NCBI GenBank assembly: GCA_031396505.1 | Contig: JANNKX010000032.1 | Coordinates: 1 to 24,266, forward strand | DNA length: 24,266 nt | Reading direction: 5' to 3' | Source of the DNA: JAAFHS01 sp031396505 | GTDB lineage: Bacteria; Pseudomonadota; Alphaproteobacteria; Rhodobacterales; Rhodobacteraceae | Shown: positions 7,719-15,301 of the stretch, in pieces | Numbering within the stretch: the first letter of the stretch is position 1 | Layout of the letters: every line of letters starts with the position of its first letter | Notes under the pieces: model-generated | The model's input: the letters and a program-made list of their open reading frames with translations, nothing else | Told to the model about the DNA's origin: nothing | Databases searched by the model: none | Program-made: the position numbers and the translations under genes

Positions 7719-7732
7719 GCGAGGTTCAAGCA

Positions 7733-8257
7733 ATGTTTCCGATCAGTCAAAACATGATGGAGTCTTCGGAAGACAGTGACATGGTGTCAGACTGCATGAA
7801 TACCTACGAAGAACTCATCGATACAAACGTCGACTATGATTTGCTTCCCATGCCACTGCACCATGTCCGTGAGTCTTCGACCTTTGTGGCTTTTGTAATC
7901 AACGGTGGCAACGGGTTCTCGCATTATTCGGAAAACCACGGGTAGGATGCCGGCCGTATTTCCCTTGCCTTGCAAGGGCTTATTGCCGTGGGTCTGGGCT
8001 ATCTTGCAATTCGTCTGCAACCTTATGTCGATCAGATTAATGCAGCGTCGGACCTTCCGGCAGAGCGAAATAGGGCCATGGAAAAAGCATGGAAAGAGTT
8101 CGCACGAACCGACCTGAAGCCCGTTGAGCATGCATGGATTTTCGAGTCCAAGTTTGCAAGCAAGGCAAAAGCCTATCTAATGGCCAACGTTGCTTTCAAT
8201 GTTGTGCCTTCCAGCGATTTTAAGGAAGCACTGTCGAGGTATAGGGCCACGTTGTAG
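7733..8257 (+). pseudogene. DMP19/DUF4375-like reading frame broken by an in-frame TAG
   Basis: One frame runs from ATG 7733 to TAG 8255, broken only by a TAG at 7943-7945; no frameshift is needed. The part before the stop contains INGGNGFSHYSENHG, which resembles the NGGF-x-Q-[YF]-x-x-N-x-x-G core of DMP19 (DUF4375) proteins, and the part after it (DAGRISLALQGLIAVG...) reads like the helix that follows that core. Whole frame: 174 codons. GAGG lies 8 nt before the ATG. GC content is visibly lower than in the genes around it, which suggests recent arrival. It may be a decayed cargo gene or two separate short ORFs (70 and about 95 aa). The function of DMP19 proteins is not well known. Confidence 0.5.
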
Positions 8258-8282
8258 GAACTTGTAGCTACTCAGCCATTCC

Positions 8283-9161
8283 CTACCTCGTCGGCACCGG
8301 CACTTCGCCGCGATAGTCGTAAAACCCCCGCTGCGTCTTGCGGCCCAACCACCCCGCCTCGACATATTTCGTCAGCAGCGGGCAGGGCCGGTACTTGGTA
8401 TCGGCCAGCCCTTCGTGCAGCACGTTCATGATGGCAAGGCAGGTGTCCAGCCCGATGAAATCCGCGAGCTCCAGCGGGCCCATCGGGTGATTGGCACCGA
8501 GTTTCAGGGATTCGTCGATGGATTTGACCGACCCCACGCCTTCATACAGGGTATACACCGCCTCGTTGATCATCGGCATCAGGATGCGGTTGACGATGAA
8601 GGCGGGAAAATCCTCGGCGCTGGCGGCGGTCTTGCCCAGCTTTTTCACCACGGCATGCAGCGCGTCCCACGTCGCATCATCGGTTGCGATGCCGCGGATC
8701 AACTCCACCAGTTGCATCACGGGGACGGGGTTCATGAAGTGAAACCCCATGAACTTTTCGGGGCGGTCAGTCCGGCTGGCGAGCCGGGTGATAGAGATCG
8801 ACGACGTGTTCGACGTCAGGATCGTATGCGGTTGCAGATGCGGAACAAGGTCTTCAAAAATCGCGACTTTCACGGTTTCGCGTTCGGTCGCGGCCTCGAT
8901 GATCAGATCGCAGGCACCCAGATCGGCGAGGCGGCCCGTGGTCCGGATGCGTTCCATCGCGGCGCGCTTGTCGGCAGACAGAACCTTGCCCTTCGTCACC
9001 TGCCGTTCGATGTTGCGGTCGATCAGGGCGATCGCGGCAGTCAGGTTATCGGGTTTGACGTCAGTTATCAGCACATCGAACCCGGCCAGCGCAAAGACAT
9101 GCGCGATGCCGCTGCCCATCTGTCCGGCACCTACGACGCCTATATTCTTGATGTCAACCAT
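8283..9161 (-). CDS. hbd: 3-hydroxybutyryl-CoA dehydrogenase
   Basis: This cytosolic enzyme interconverts (S)-3-hydroxybutyryl-CoA and acetoacetyl-CoA with NAD(P). At 292 aa it has the family length. It has the Rossmann motif GAGQMG (11-16), Ser120 in SNTSS, His141 in MGFHFMNP, Glu153 in ELIRG and Asn191 in FIVNR, all expected active-site residues. The C-terminal ANHPMGPLELADFIGLD is the family's second domain. I chose ATG 9161 because GGAGG lies 5 nt upstream and the protein then starts MVDIKNIGVVG; a longer frame to 9212 adds 17 residues without a good site. In many relatives hbd sits beside etfBA; here a plus-strand gene lies between them. Confidence 0.95.
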   Translation of the reverse strand: MVDIKNIGVVGAGQMGSGIAHVFALAGFDVLITDVKPDNLTAAIALIDRNIERQVTKGKVLSADKRAAMERIRTTGRLADLGACDLIIEAATERETVKVAIFEDLVPHLQPHTILTSNTSSISITRLASRTDRPEKFMGFHFMNPVPVMQLVELIRGIATDDATWDALHAVVKKLGKTAASAEDFPAFIVNRILMPMINEAVYTLYEGVGSVKSIDESLKLGANHPMGPLELADFIGLDTCLAIMNVLHEGLADTKYRPCPLLTKYVEAGWLGRKTQRGFYDYRGEVPVPTR

Positions 9162-9328
9162 GGGGGCCTCCTGCATGGGGGGACCATAGGCCGCAAGGGC
9201 GGGCCGCTGCAAGCCCGCTGCACTGCGGCAAAAGCCTTTCGTATTCGAGGCAAGTGCAAACTTTAGCCATTTGGCAAGGCTTCGCCTTCATTCTGACACG
9301 TGGGTGAATGAATCTTTGGGTGGGTGTG

Positions 9329-10141
9329 ATGGCTTTTATATCGGCGGGCGCTGCGGCGCTCGACTATGCGCCATGTCATTATGGGCAGTCAAAACTGGTG
9401 TTCCGGGGGCCATGTCGGAACCTTTCGGGCCGCTACCTGGTGGTGATTGGGGGGACTGAAACCTTTGGCAAGTATGTGCCCTTGCCATTTGTCGATCAGT
9501 TGGAGCAATCGCTGACGGTGCCGGTGGTGAACCTTGGCATCGCGAATGCGGGGCCAGATGTGTTTCTGGCGGATGATGAAATTGCGCGGATTGCGCAAGG
9601 GGCGGCAGCGGTTGTGGTGCAGGTTGTGGGGGCGCACAACCAGACCAACCCGTATTACGCGGTCCATCCGCGCCGGAATGACCGGGTGCTTTCGGTATCG
9701 CCAGGATTGCGCAATCTGTATCCGGATGTGGATTTTGCCGAGTTCCACTTTACCCGGCATCTGGTGCAATCCCTGCGCGCGGTGTCGCGCACACGGTTCG
9801 GGGTGGTGGTTGCGGAATTGCAGGCGTTGTGGGTGGAACGGATGATTGCGTTGATGCACCGTGTGGGGCCGCGAACCGTGTTGCTGTGGACGGGATCGCA
9901 AACGCCAAAAGATGCGGCAGATGATGAGGTCGGGCCAACCTATCCGGCCCTGGTGGACCGCAGCATGATGGAAAAAGTGGCCCAACACGCGAGATTTCAG
10001 ATCGAGATTTGTCCAACGGCAGAGCGCGGTGATAAGACAGATGCGATGCAGGCACTGGCGGTCGAGGCGGGTCTGCCGGGGATGCGGGCGCACCGCCGGA
10101 TTGCCGATACGCTGGTCCCGATTCTGCGGCAGTTCCCGTGA
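9329..10141 (+). CDS. DUF6473 family protein
   Basis: The product is about 270 aa. It begins MAFISAGAAALDYAPCHYGQ and carries LVFRGPCRNL, GGTETFGKYVPLPF and VVNLGIANAGPDVFL, the pattern I associate with DUF6473 proteins common in Rhodobacterales. The GGTET and NAGPD elements are faintly reminiscent of SGNH-type hydrolase blocks, but that is not enough to assign chemistry. No signal peptide is obvious from this start. ATG 9329 fits the family's usual opening; ATG 9308 would add seven residues, and neither has a strong ribosome binding site. It is transcribed opposite to its neighbours, between hbd and etfA, and ends 50 bp from the end of etfA. Confidence 0.75.
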   Translation: MAFISAGAAALDYAPCHYGQSKLVFRGPCRNLSGRYLVVIGGTETFGKYVPLPFVDQLEQSLTVPVVNLGIANAGPDVFLADDEIARIAQGAAAVVVQVVGAHNQTNPYYAVHPRRNDRVLSVSPGLRNLYPDVDFAEFHFTRHLVQSLRAVSRTRFGVVVAELQALWVERMIALMHRVGPRTVLLWTGSQTPKDAADDEVGPTYPALVDRSMMEKVAQHARFQIEICPTAERGDKTDAMQALAVEAGLPGMRAHRRIADTLVPILRQFP

Positions 10142-10144
10142 AAA

Positions 10145-10173
10145 GGCGCGCGCCCTGTGACAGGGCGCGCGCT
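10145..10173 (-). terminator. Intrinsic terminator of the etfBA operon
   Basis: GCGCGCGCCCTG (10146-10157) and CAGGGCGCGCGC (10161-10172) form a perfect 12-bp GC-rich stem with a 3-nt loop, extendable by a G-T pair. On the minus strand the stem is followed by CTTTT, giving a classical terminator for etfA, which ends 19 nt before it. On the plus strand it starts right after the DUF6473 stop but lacks a T-run. Confidence 0.8.
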
Positions 10174-10191
10174 GATGCATTGGGGCGGTGA

Positions 10192-11118
10192 CTACAGCTT
10201 TTCGATCAGTTCGGGCACGGCGGTGAAAAGATCAGCAACAAGGCCGTAATCGGCAACCTGAAAGATCGGGGCCTCTTCGTCCTTGTTGATGGCGACGATG
10301 ACTTTGCTGTCTTTCATGCCGGCGAGATGCTGGATCGCACCGGAAATGCCGATGGCGACATACAGATCGGGGGCCACAACCTTGCCGGTCTGGCCGACCT
10401 GCCAGTCGTTGGGGGCATACCCTGAGTCGACGGCGGCGCGGGATGCACCGACGGCGGCATTCAGCTTGTCAGCCAGTTTTTCGATCATCGCGAAGTCAGC
10501 CTGGCTGCCCACACCGCGCCCGCCGGACACGACGATGCCTGCGCTTGTCAGATCGGGGCGGTCACTGGAGGCAACCTTATCCTCAACCCACGTGGACAGG
10601 CTGCCATCGGCGGCGGTGGCAATCTTTTCGATCGGGGCGTTGCCACCCTTGCCTGCCGCATCAAAAGTGGCGGTGCGGATCGTCATCACCTTGGTCGCAT
10701 CTGCCGATTTCACGGTCTGGATCGCGTTTCCGGCATAAATCGGGCGATCAAAGGTGTCGGCATCAATCACCGCCAGCACTTCGGAGATCACCATCACGTC
10801 CAGCAATGCCGCCACGCGCGGCAGCACCGATTTGGAAAACGCGCCGGATGGGGCAACGATATGACTGTAATTGCCCGCCAGCGAATGGATCAGCGCAGCG
10901 GTCGGTTCGGCCATGGCATGGCAATAGGCGTGGTCATCGGCAAAGATCACCTTCGCGACACCGGCCAGCGTTGCCGCCTCGGCCGCTGCGGCATCACCGC
11001 CCGTGCCTGCCACCAGAACCGTGACCGGGCCAAGCGACTTTACTGCTGTCAGGGTTTTGGCAACCTGATCAACGCCAAGTGCGCCGTCAATAACATCGGC
11101 AAGAAGAAGAACAGCCAT
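10192..11118 (-). CDS. etfA: Electron transfer flavoprotein alpha subunit
   Basis: EtfA binds FAD and, with EtfB, carries electrons from acyl-CoA and other dehydrogenases to ETF:ubiquinone oxidoreductase. The 308-aa protein shows the C-terminal FAD domain clearly: SGGRGVGS (198-205), GASRAAVDSG (224-233), QVGQTGK (240-246) and GISGAIQH (257-264), ending with the DEEAPIFQVADYG block. Its ATG shares one base with the etfB stop (TGATG), so the two subunits are coupled. A strong hairpin with a T-run on the minus strand follows the gene. Confidence 0.97.
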   Translation of the reverse strand: MAVLLLADVIDGALGVDQVAKTLTAVKSLGPVTVLVAGTGGDAAAAEAATLAGVAKVIFADDHAYCHAMAEPTAALIHSLAGNYSHIVAPSGAFSKSVLPRVAALLDVMVISEVLAVIDADTFDRPIYAGNAIQTVKSADATKVMTIRTATFDAAGKGGNAPIEKIATAADGSLSTWVEDKVASSDRPDLTSAGIVVSGGRGVGSQADFAMIEKLADKLNAAVGASRAAVDSGYAPNDWQVGQTGKVVAPDLYVAIGISGAIQHLAGMKDSKVIVAINKDEEAPIFQVADYGLVADLFTAVPELIEKL

Positions 11119-11879
11119 CAGATCACCCCCGCTTCGTCTTTGAGTTTTGCAATCAGTTCGGCAACAGATGCGACTTTGACGCCCGCCTTGCGACCCGTCG
11201 GTTCGACCGTTTTCACGATGGCCAGACGCGGAGCCACATCCACGCCATAATCGGCGGGGGTTTTCATCGCCATCGGTTTGGCCTTTGCCTTCATGATGTT
11301 GGGCAGGCTTGCATAACGCGGATCGTTCAGGCGCAGATCAACCGTAACGATGGCGGGCATCTTGACGGTGATGGTCTGCAAACCGCCATCGACTTCGCGC
11401 GTCACGGTGGCGGTATCGCCCGCAATGGCGAGTTCCGAGGCAAAGGTCGCCTGCGACCAGCCCAGAAGTGCGGCCAGCATCTGCCCGGTGGCGTTCATGT
11501 CGTTGTCGATGGCCTGCTTGCCGCACAGCACAAGGCCGGGGCCTTCTTCGCGCACAACGGCGGCGAGCAGTTTTGCCACGGCAAGCGGTTCGATATCGGT
11601 TTGAACGTTATCCGTCGCCTCGATCAGGATCGCGCGGTCGGCACCCATGGCAAGGGCCGTACGCAGTGTTTCCTGCGACTGCTTGACGCCGATAGACACA
11701 ACGATGATTTCGGACGCGATGCCCTTTTCCTTCAGACGGATGGCCTCTTCGACGGCGATTTCGTCAAACGGGTTCATCGACATCTTCACGTTGGCCAGAT
11801 CAACCCCCGACCCGTCCGCCTTGACGCGAACCTTGACGTTATAGTCGATCACCCGTTTGACAGGGACAAGAACCTTCAT
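11118..11879 (-). CDS. etfB: Electron transfer flavoprotein beta subunit
   Basis: EtfB is the AMP-binding partner of EtfA in the heterodimeric electron carrier. The 253-aa protein starts MKVLVPVKRVIDYNVKV and has the EtfB signature MNPFDEIAVEEAIRLKEKG. I chose ATG 11879, 9 nt after AAGGA; a GTG two codons upstream would sit only 3 nt from that site. The gene overlaps etfA by one base. The 116 bp between this gene and the adenosyltransferase gene upstream are the likely promoter region; I see no clear operator there. Confidence 0.97.
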   Translation of the reverse strand: MKVLVPVKRVIDYNVKVRVKADGSGVDLANVKMSMNPFDEIAVEEAIRLKEKGIASEIIVVSIGVKQSQETLRTALAMGADRAILIEATDNVQTDIEPLAVAKLLAAVVREEGPGLVLCGKQAIDNDMNATGQMLAALLGWSQATFASELAIAGDTATVTREVDGGLQTITVKMPAIVTVDLRLNDPRYASLPNIMKAKAKPMAMKTPADYGVDVAPRLAIVKTVEPTGRKAGVKVASVAELIAKLKDEAGVI

Positions 11880-11995
11880 CGGCACGAATCCTTCACTTAT
11901 GGGCGGCTGCCCGATGTTTACGCAGACTGATTAGCGCGTCACGCCGCACGGATACAGACCAAATGCGACACATGGCTGTAACACGACGCCGCGTT

Positions 11996-12574
11996 TTACG
12001 CGCCGCGCGTCAAGCCGGGCACCCAGAGCACATCATCCTTGCCATCATTGTTAGCAATGCGGCCTGCGACAAAGAACCAGTCAGACAGCCGGTTCAGGTA
12101 TTTCACCGCCTCGGCGTTTACTTCCTCCATCGTCGCGGTTTCGACGACAAGGCGTTCGGCGCGCCGACACACGGTGCGACACAGGTGCAGCTGTGCGGCC
12201 AAGGCGGACCCGCCCGGCAGAATGAAGCTGCGCAGAGGGGTCAGCTTTGCATTCATCACGTCAATTTCGGATTCCAGACGCAGCACCTGTGTTTCGATCA
12301 TCCGCAAGGGCGTGTAAGGCAGATCGGCATCCTTGTGCATGTCGGGCGTGCAAAGATCTGCGCCCAGATCGAACAGGTCGTTCGAGATACGTTTCAGTGC
12401 GGCGTCAATATCGCCGCTGGCATGCTGGCGCGCAAGGCCGACGGTGGCGTTGGTTTCATCAACCGTGCCATATGCCGACACGCGTACAGAATGTTTGGCG
12501 ACGCGCGCGCCATTGCCAAGGGCGGTTTCGCCAGCATCGCCGGTTTTGGTATAGATTTTCGACAGAACGACCAT
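11996..12574 (-). CDS. Cob(I)yrinic acid a,c-diamide adenosyltransferase, PduO type
   Basis: The enzyme transfers the 5'-deoxyadenosyl group of ATP to cob(I)alamin, making coenzyme B12. This 192-aa protein has the PduO/MMAB-type signatures IYTKTGDAGETALG (7-20), RVSAYGTVDETNA (31-43), LPGGS, CRRAERL and YLNRLSDWFF. The start ATG overlaps the TGA of the small membrane protein gene upstream by one base (TGATG) and is preceded by GGGGG at 5 nt spacing. Adenosylcobalamin serves methylmalonyl-CoA mutase and ethylmalonyl-CoA mutase in these bacteria, which fits the acyl-CoA context of etfBA and hbd, although those mutases are not in the window. Confidence 0.94.
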   Translation of the reverse strand: MVVLSKIYTKTGDAGETALGNGARVAKHSVRVSAYGTVDETNATVGLARQHASGDIDAALKRISNDLFDLGADLCTPDMHKDADLPYTPLRMIETQVLRLESEIDVMNAKLTPLRSFILPGGSALAAQLHLCRTVCRRAERLVVETATMEEVNAEAVKYLNRLSDWFFVAGRIANNDGKDDVLWVPGLTRGA

Positions 12575-12783
12575 CAGTTCCCCCCACGCGCGCGCAGCCA
12601 GGCAAAAGCCACGATCAGCACAACGGCGCCAAACTGCGCATAAATCCGGTAGCGCATCAGGCGATTTGCGTGTTTCTTGTTAAATTCGCCGCCGCGGGCA
12701 AAGCCGCCAATGCCGATCAGCAGGATCGCAAGCACACCAACGGCCGCGATTGCGGCAACAATGAAAAGAGGGTCGTCTGCCAT
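12574..12783 (-). CDS. HIG1-domain twin-transmembrane protein
   Basis: This is a 69-aa inner-membrane protein with two predicted helices (about 6-27 and 47-63) joined by the charged loop FARGGEFNKKHANRLMRYR. That loop is the conserved core of the HIG1/hypoxia-induced domain, whose mitochondrial members associate with respiratory complexes; alphaproteobacterial members are less studied. I chose ATG 12783, with GGAG 7 nt upstream and a start of MADDPLFIV; the frame could extend upstream to 12843 without a better site. It overlaps the adenosyltransferase gene by one base, so the two form an operon. Its exact role is unknown. Confidence 0.8.
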   Translation of the reverse strand: MADDPLFIVAAIAAVGVLAILLIGIGGFARGGEFNKKHANRLMRYRIYAQFGAVVLIVAFAWLRARGGN

Positions 12784-12892
12784 GTCTCGCTCCGCCATAA
12801 CTGGACGTGATGTAGCGGGGTTCGGTGAAAAAGCGAATGGCAAAAATACGGGGGTTAAGAGTGGAATATTTCAGTTGAATCGGTGCAAAAAT

Positions 12893-12906
12893 GGAATACA
12901 CGTTCC
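12893..12906. promoter_or_regulatory. IolR-like palindrome GGAA-N6-TTCC
   Basis: GGAATACACGTTCC lies 60 bp before the iolG start and fits GGAA-N6-TTCC, the motif described for the RpiR-family repressor IolR in Sinorhizobium. A second GGAATA at 12863-12868 begins exactly 30 bp earlier, so two half-sites lie on the same face of the helix. The match to a gene of inositol catabolism makes it credible; binding is inference. Confidence 0.45.
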
Positions 12907-12966
12907 GTCACGCCATCGCCGCAGGGGCAAAGCTGCGCGCTGCTGCCCCGCAACAAGGAGAGAATG

Positions 12967-13971
12967 ATGACAGTCAGGTTTGGGCTTTTGGGCGCGGGTC
13001 GTATCGGCAAGGTCCACGCGCGCGCAGTGACAGGTGATCCGGGGGCGGCGCTGGTGGCGGTGGCGGATGCGATGGCCCCGGCGGCACAGGCGATTGCGGA
13101 TCAGTATGGCTGCGAGGTGCGCAGCATTGATGCGATTCTGGCGGCAAAGGATATTGATGCGGTGGTGATCTGCACGCCGACCGATACGCATGCCGACTTG
13201 ATTGAGGCGTTCGTCAAGGCGGGCAAGGCGGTATTCTGCGAAAAGCCGATTGATCTGTCTTTGTCGCGGGTTAAGGCCTGCCTTGCGGTGGTGCGGGCCC
13301 ACAAGGGTACGCTGATGGTGGGCTTCAACCGCCGCTTTGATCCGCATTTCCGCGCGGTGCGGGCCGAAATTGACAAGGGCACGATCGGCGCGGTTGAGAT
13401 GGTGGTGATCACCAGCCGCGATCCGGGTGCGCCGCCGATTGACTATATCGCGCGGTCGGGCGGGATTTTCCGTGACATGACCATCCATGATTTCGATATG
13501 GCGCGGTTCTTGTTGGGCGAAGAGATTGCCGAAGTATCGGCCATGGCCTCGGTTCTTGTTGACCCTGCGATTGGCAAGGCGGGGGATTTCGATTCCGTTC
13601 AGGTGATGCTGAAGACGGCGACAGGCAAGCAGGCGGTGATTTCGAACTCGCGCAGGGCCACCTATGGTTACGATCAGCGGATCGAGGTGCATGGCGCCTT
13701 GGGCTCGGTTGCTGCCGAAAACCAGCGCCCGGTGTCGATCGAGGTTGCGAATGCGCAAGGCTACACCCGCCCGCCGCTGCATGATTTCTTCATGACGCGT
13801 TACACCGAGGCCTATGCGGCCGAGATTGCGACTTTCATCGCGGCACTGGGCGGCAAGGGACAGGCGGCACCGACGGGCGAGGATGGGCTGATCGCACTTG
13901 CACTGGCCGAGGCGGCGCTGCGGTCGGTCGCCGAAGGGCGCACGATCAAGGTGGCGGATGTGCTGGCCTGA
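12967..13971 (+). CDS. iolG: Inositol 2-dehydrogenase
   Basis: IolG oxidises myo-inositol to scyllo-inosose with NAD, the first step of inositol breakdown. The 334-aa Gfo/Idh/MocA-family protein has the Rossmann motif GAGRIG (9-14), Lys93 in CEKP, and the catalytic pair Asp170 and His174 in FRDMTIHDFD, with GFNRRFDPHF at 119-128. I chose ATG 12967, 6 nt after AAGGAG; ATG 12964 is immediately adjacent. The other iol genes (iolB, C, D, E, transporter) are absent from the window, so the gene is either separated from its pathway or acts on a related polyol or sugar. Confidence 0.88.
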   Translation: MTVRFGLLGAGRIGKVHARAVTGDPGAALVAVADAMAPAAQAIADQYGCEVRSIDAILAAKDIDAVVICTPTDTHADLIEAFVKAGKAVFCEKPIDLSLSRVKACLAVVRAHKGTLMVGFNRRFDPHFRAVRAEIDKGTIGAVEMVVITSRDPGAPPIDYIARSGGIFRDMTIHDFDMARFLLGEEIAEVSAMASVLVDPAIGKAGDFDSVQVMLKTATGKQAVISNSRRATYGYDQRIEVHGALGSVAAENQRPVSIEVANAQGYTRPPLHDFFMTRYTEAYAAEIATFIAALGGKGQAAPTGEDGLIALALAEAALRSVAEGRTIKVADVLA

Positions 13972-14022
13972 TCTTTCCAGCGGCGGGGCTTTCGGGTTAG
14001 GTGGTTGTAACCCGGAGGCCCG

Positions 14023-15174
14023 ATGCAGACCCGTGATATCCTTGCCCGGCTGATTGCGTTCGATACGGTCAGTTCCAATCCGAACATGGCGTTGATGACG
14101 TTCGTGCGCGATTTGCTGGCGGGGGCGGGGATTTCGGCTGTGCTGATCCCTAATCCGACGGGTGGGAAGGCAAACCTGTATGCATCGGTGGGGCCGGAGG
14201 GGCCGGGCGTGATGCTGTCGGGGCATACCGATGTGGTGCCGGTGACGGGGCAGGCATGGACGATGCCGCCGTTTGCGTTGACCGAACGCGACGGGCGTTT
14301 CTACGGGCGCGGGGCGGCGGATATGAAGGGGTTCGTGGCCTGTGCGATTGCCGCAATGCTGGACGCGGCGGGGCGGCCGCTGAAGACGCCCCTGCATCTG
14401 GCCTTGTCTTATGATGAAGAGATCGGCTGCATGGGTGTGCGCAGCCTGATTGATATGCTGGCAGCAGCACCCTTCCGGCCCGCGATGTGCATCGTGGGGG
14501 AACCGACGGGGCTGCAGGTGGCAACAGGGCACAAGGGCAAGGTGGCACTCCGGGCCACGTGTGTGGGGCGCGAGGGCCATTCAGCGCTGGCGCCGACGGC
14601 GTTGAACGCGCTGCATCTAGCGGCGGATTTCATCTGTGCGGTGCGGAGCATTCAGGCCGATGTGGCAGCGTCAGGCTTGCAGGACGGCGAATACGATGTG
14701 CCCTATGCCACGCTGCATGTGGGGATGATGCAGGGCGGGGTGCAGGTGAACATCGTGCCGAATCTGGCGGTGATTGACTGGGAAATCCGGGCGCCTGCGG
14801 GTGAGGATGTGGCGGGGCTGATCGCGCGGGTGGAGGCGGCGGCGGAAGGGATCGTTGCACCTTTGCGGGCGGAATTCCCTGAGGCGGCGATCCGGATCGA
14901 GCGGCTGTGGGATTATCCGGGGCTGGGCACGCCGACGGATGCGGGCGTGGTGCGGTTTGTGCAATCGCTGACAGGGGCGAATGGCACGATCAAGGTGGCG
15001 TTTGGCACCGAGGGCGGGTTGTTTGCGGAACGGCTGGGGATACCGACAGTGATCTGCGGGCCGGGGTCGATGGCGCAGGGCCACAAGCCGGATGAATGGG
15101 TGAGTGTCGAACAGATCGCGCGCTGCGAGGCGATGCTGGGCGCGCTGGTAGGGCGGTTGGAAGTCGGGATCTGA
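14023..15174 (+). CDS. argE: Acetylornithine deacetylase
   Basis: ArgE removes the acetyl group from N2-acetylornithine to give ornithine for arginine synthesis. This 383-aa M20-family metallopeptidase has the metal ligands His68 and Asp70 in SGHTDVVPV, Asp100 in GRGAADMKGF, the catalytic Glu132/Glu133 in YDEEIGCMG, a Glu in VGEPT, and the final ligand His in GHKPDEW near 355. The dimerisation-domain histidine is in GREGHSA. GGAGG lies 4 nt before the ATG. It follows iolG by 51 bp on the same strand. A terminator-like hairpin follows. Succinyl-diaminopimelate desuccinylase is a related alternative, but QAW and GSMAQGHKPDEW favour ArgE. Confidence 0.9.
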   Translation: MQTRDILARLIAFDTVSSNPNMALMTFVRDLLAGAGISAVLIPNPTGGKANLYASVGPEGPGVMLSGHTDVVPVTGQAWTMPPFALTERDGRFYGRGAADMKGFVACAIAAMLDAAGRPLKTPLHLALSYDEEIGCMGVRSLIDMLAAAPFRPAMCIVGEPTGLQVATGHKGKVALRATCVGREGHSALAPTALNALHLAADFICAVRSIQADVAASGLQDGEYDVPYATLHVGMMQGGVQVNIVPNLAVIDWEIRAPAGEDVAGLIARVEAAAEGIVAPLRAEFPEAAIRIERLWDYPGLGTPTDAGVVRFVQSLTGANGTIKVAFGTEGGLFAERLGIPTVICGPGSMAQGHKPDEWVSVEQIARCEAMLGALVGRLEVGI

Positions 15175-15176
15175 CG

Positions 15177-15198
15177 AAAATTGACGGCTGTCAATTTT
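15177..15198 (+). terminator. argE terminator-like hairpin
   Basis: AAAATTGAC (15177-15185) and GTCAATTTT (15190-15198) are perfect reverse complements around GGCT, starting 3 nt after the argE TGA. The transcript would end the stem in UUUU, so it fits an intrinsic terminator despite the low-GC stem. The following stretch to 15270 is strikingly AT-rich for this genome and holds no gene. Confidence 0.6.
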
Positions 15199-15281
15199 AC
15201 AGTATATACAATTCTTTCAATAGGTTAACTTAAATTTTCGGCGAGTCGTTAAGACTTTTGAAACATTGCGTGATCGGGGCA

Positions 15282-15301
15282 GATGGGCAGGATTGCCCAT
15301 C
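15282..15301 (-). terminator. Hairpin at the 3' end of the argP-like gene
   Basis: GATGGGCA (15282-15289) and TGCCCATC (15294-15301) form a perfect 8-bp stem with a 4-nt loop. On the minus strand the hairpin begins directly after the regulator's TAG stop. There is no U-tract. Similar GGGC...GCCC palindromes recur as REP-like elements in some Rhodobacterales, so it may be a repeat copy rather than a terminator. Confidence 0.45.

Noticed and set aside
9276..9288. Small palindrome AAGGC-TTC-GCCTT between hbd and the DUF6473 gene
   Set aside because: Five-base arms are expected by chance, and no regulatory role could be supported.
12871..14580. Very long minus-strand frame of 569 aa opposite iolG and argE
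   Set aside because: It crosses two genes with intact catalytic motifs, is His/Arg-rich like other antisense shadows here, and has no plausible start.
15199..15270. AT-rich stretch as a possible promoter or origin element
   Set aside because: It contains TTAACTTAA but no paired motif and no downstream start codon on either strand; it lies between convergent genes.
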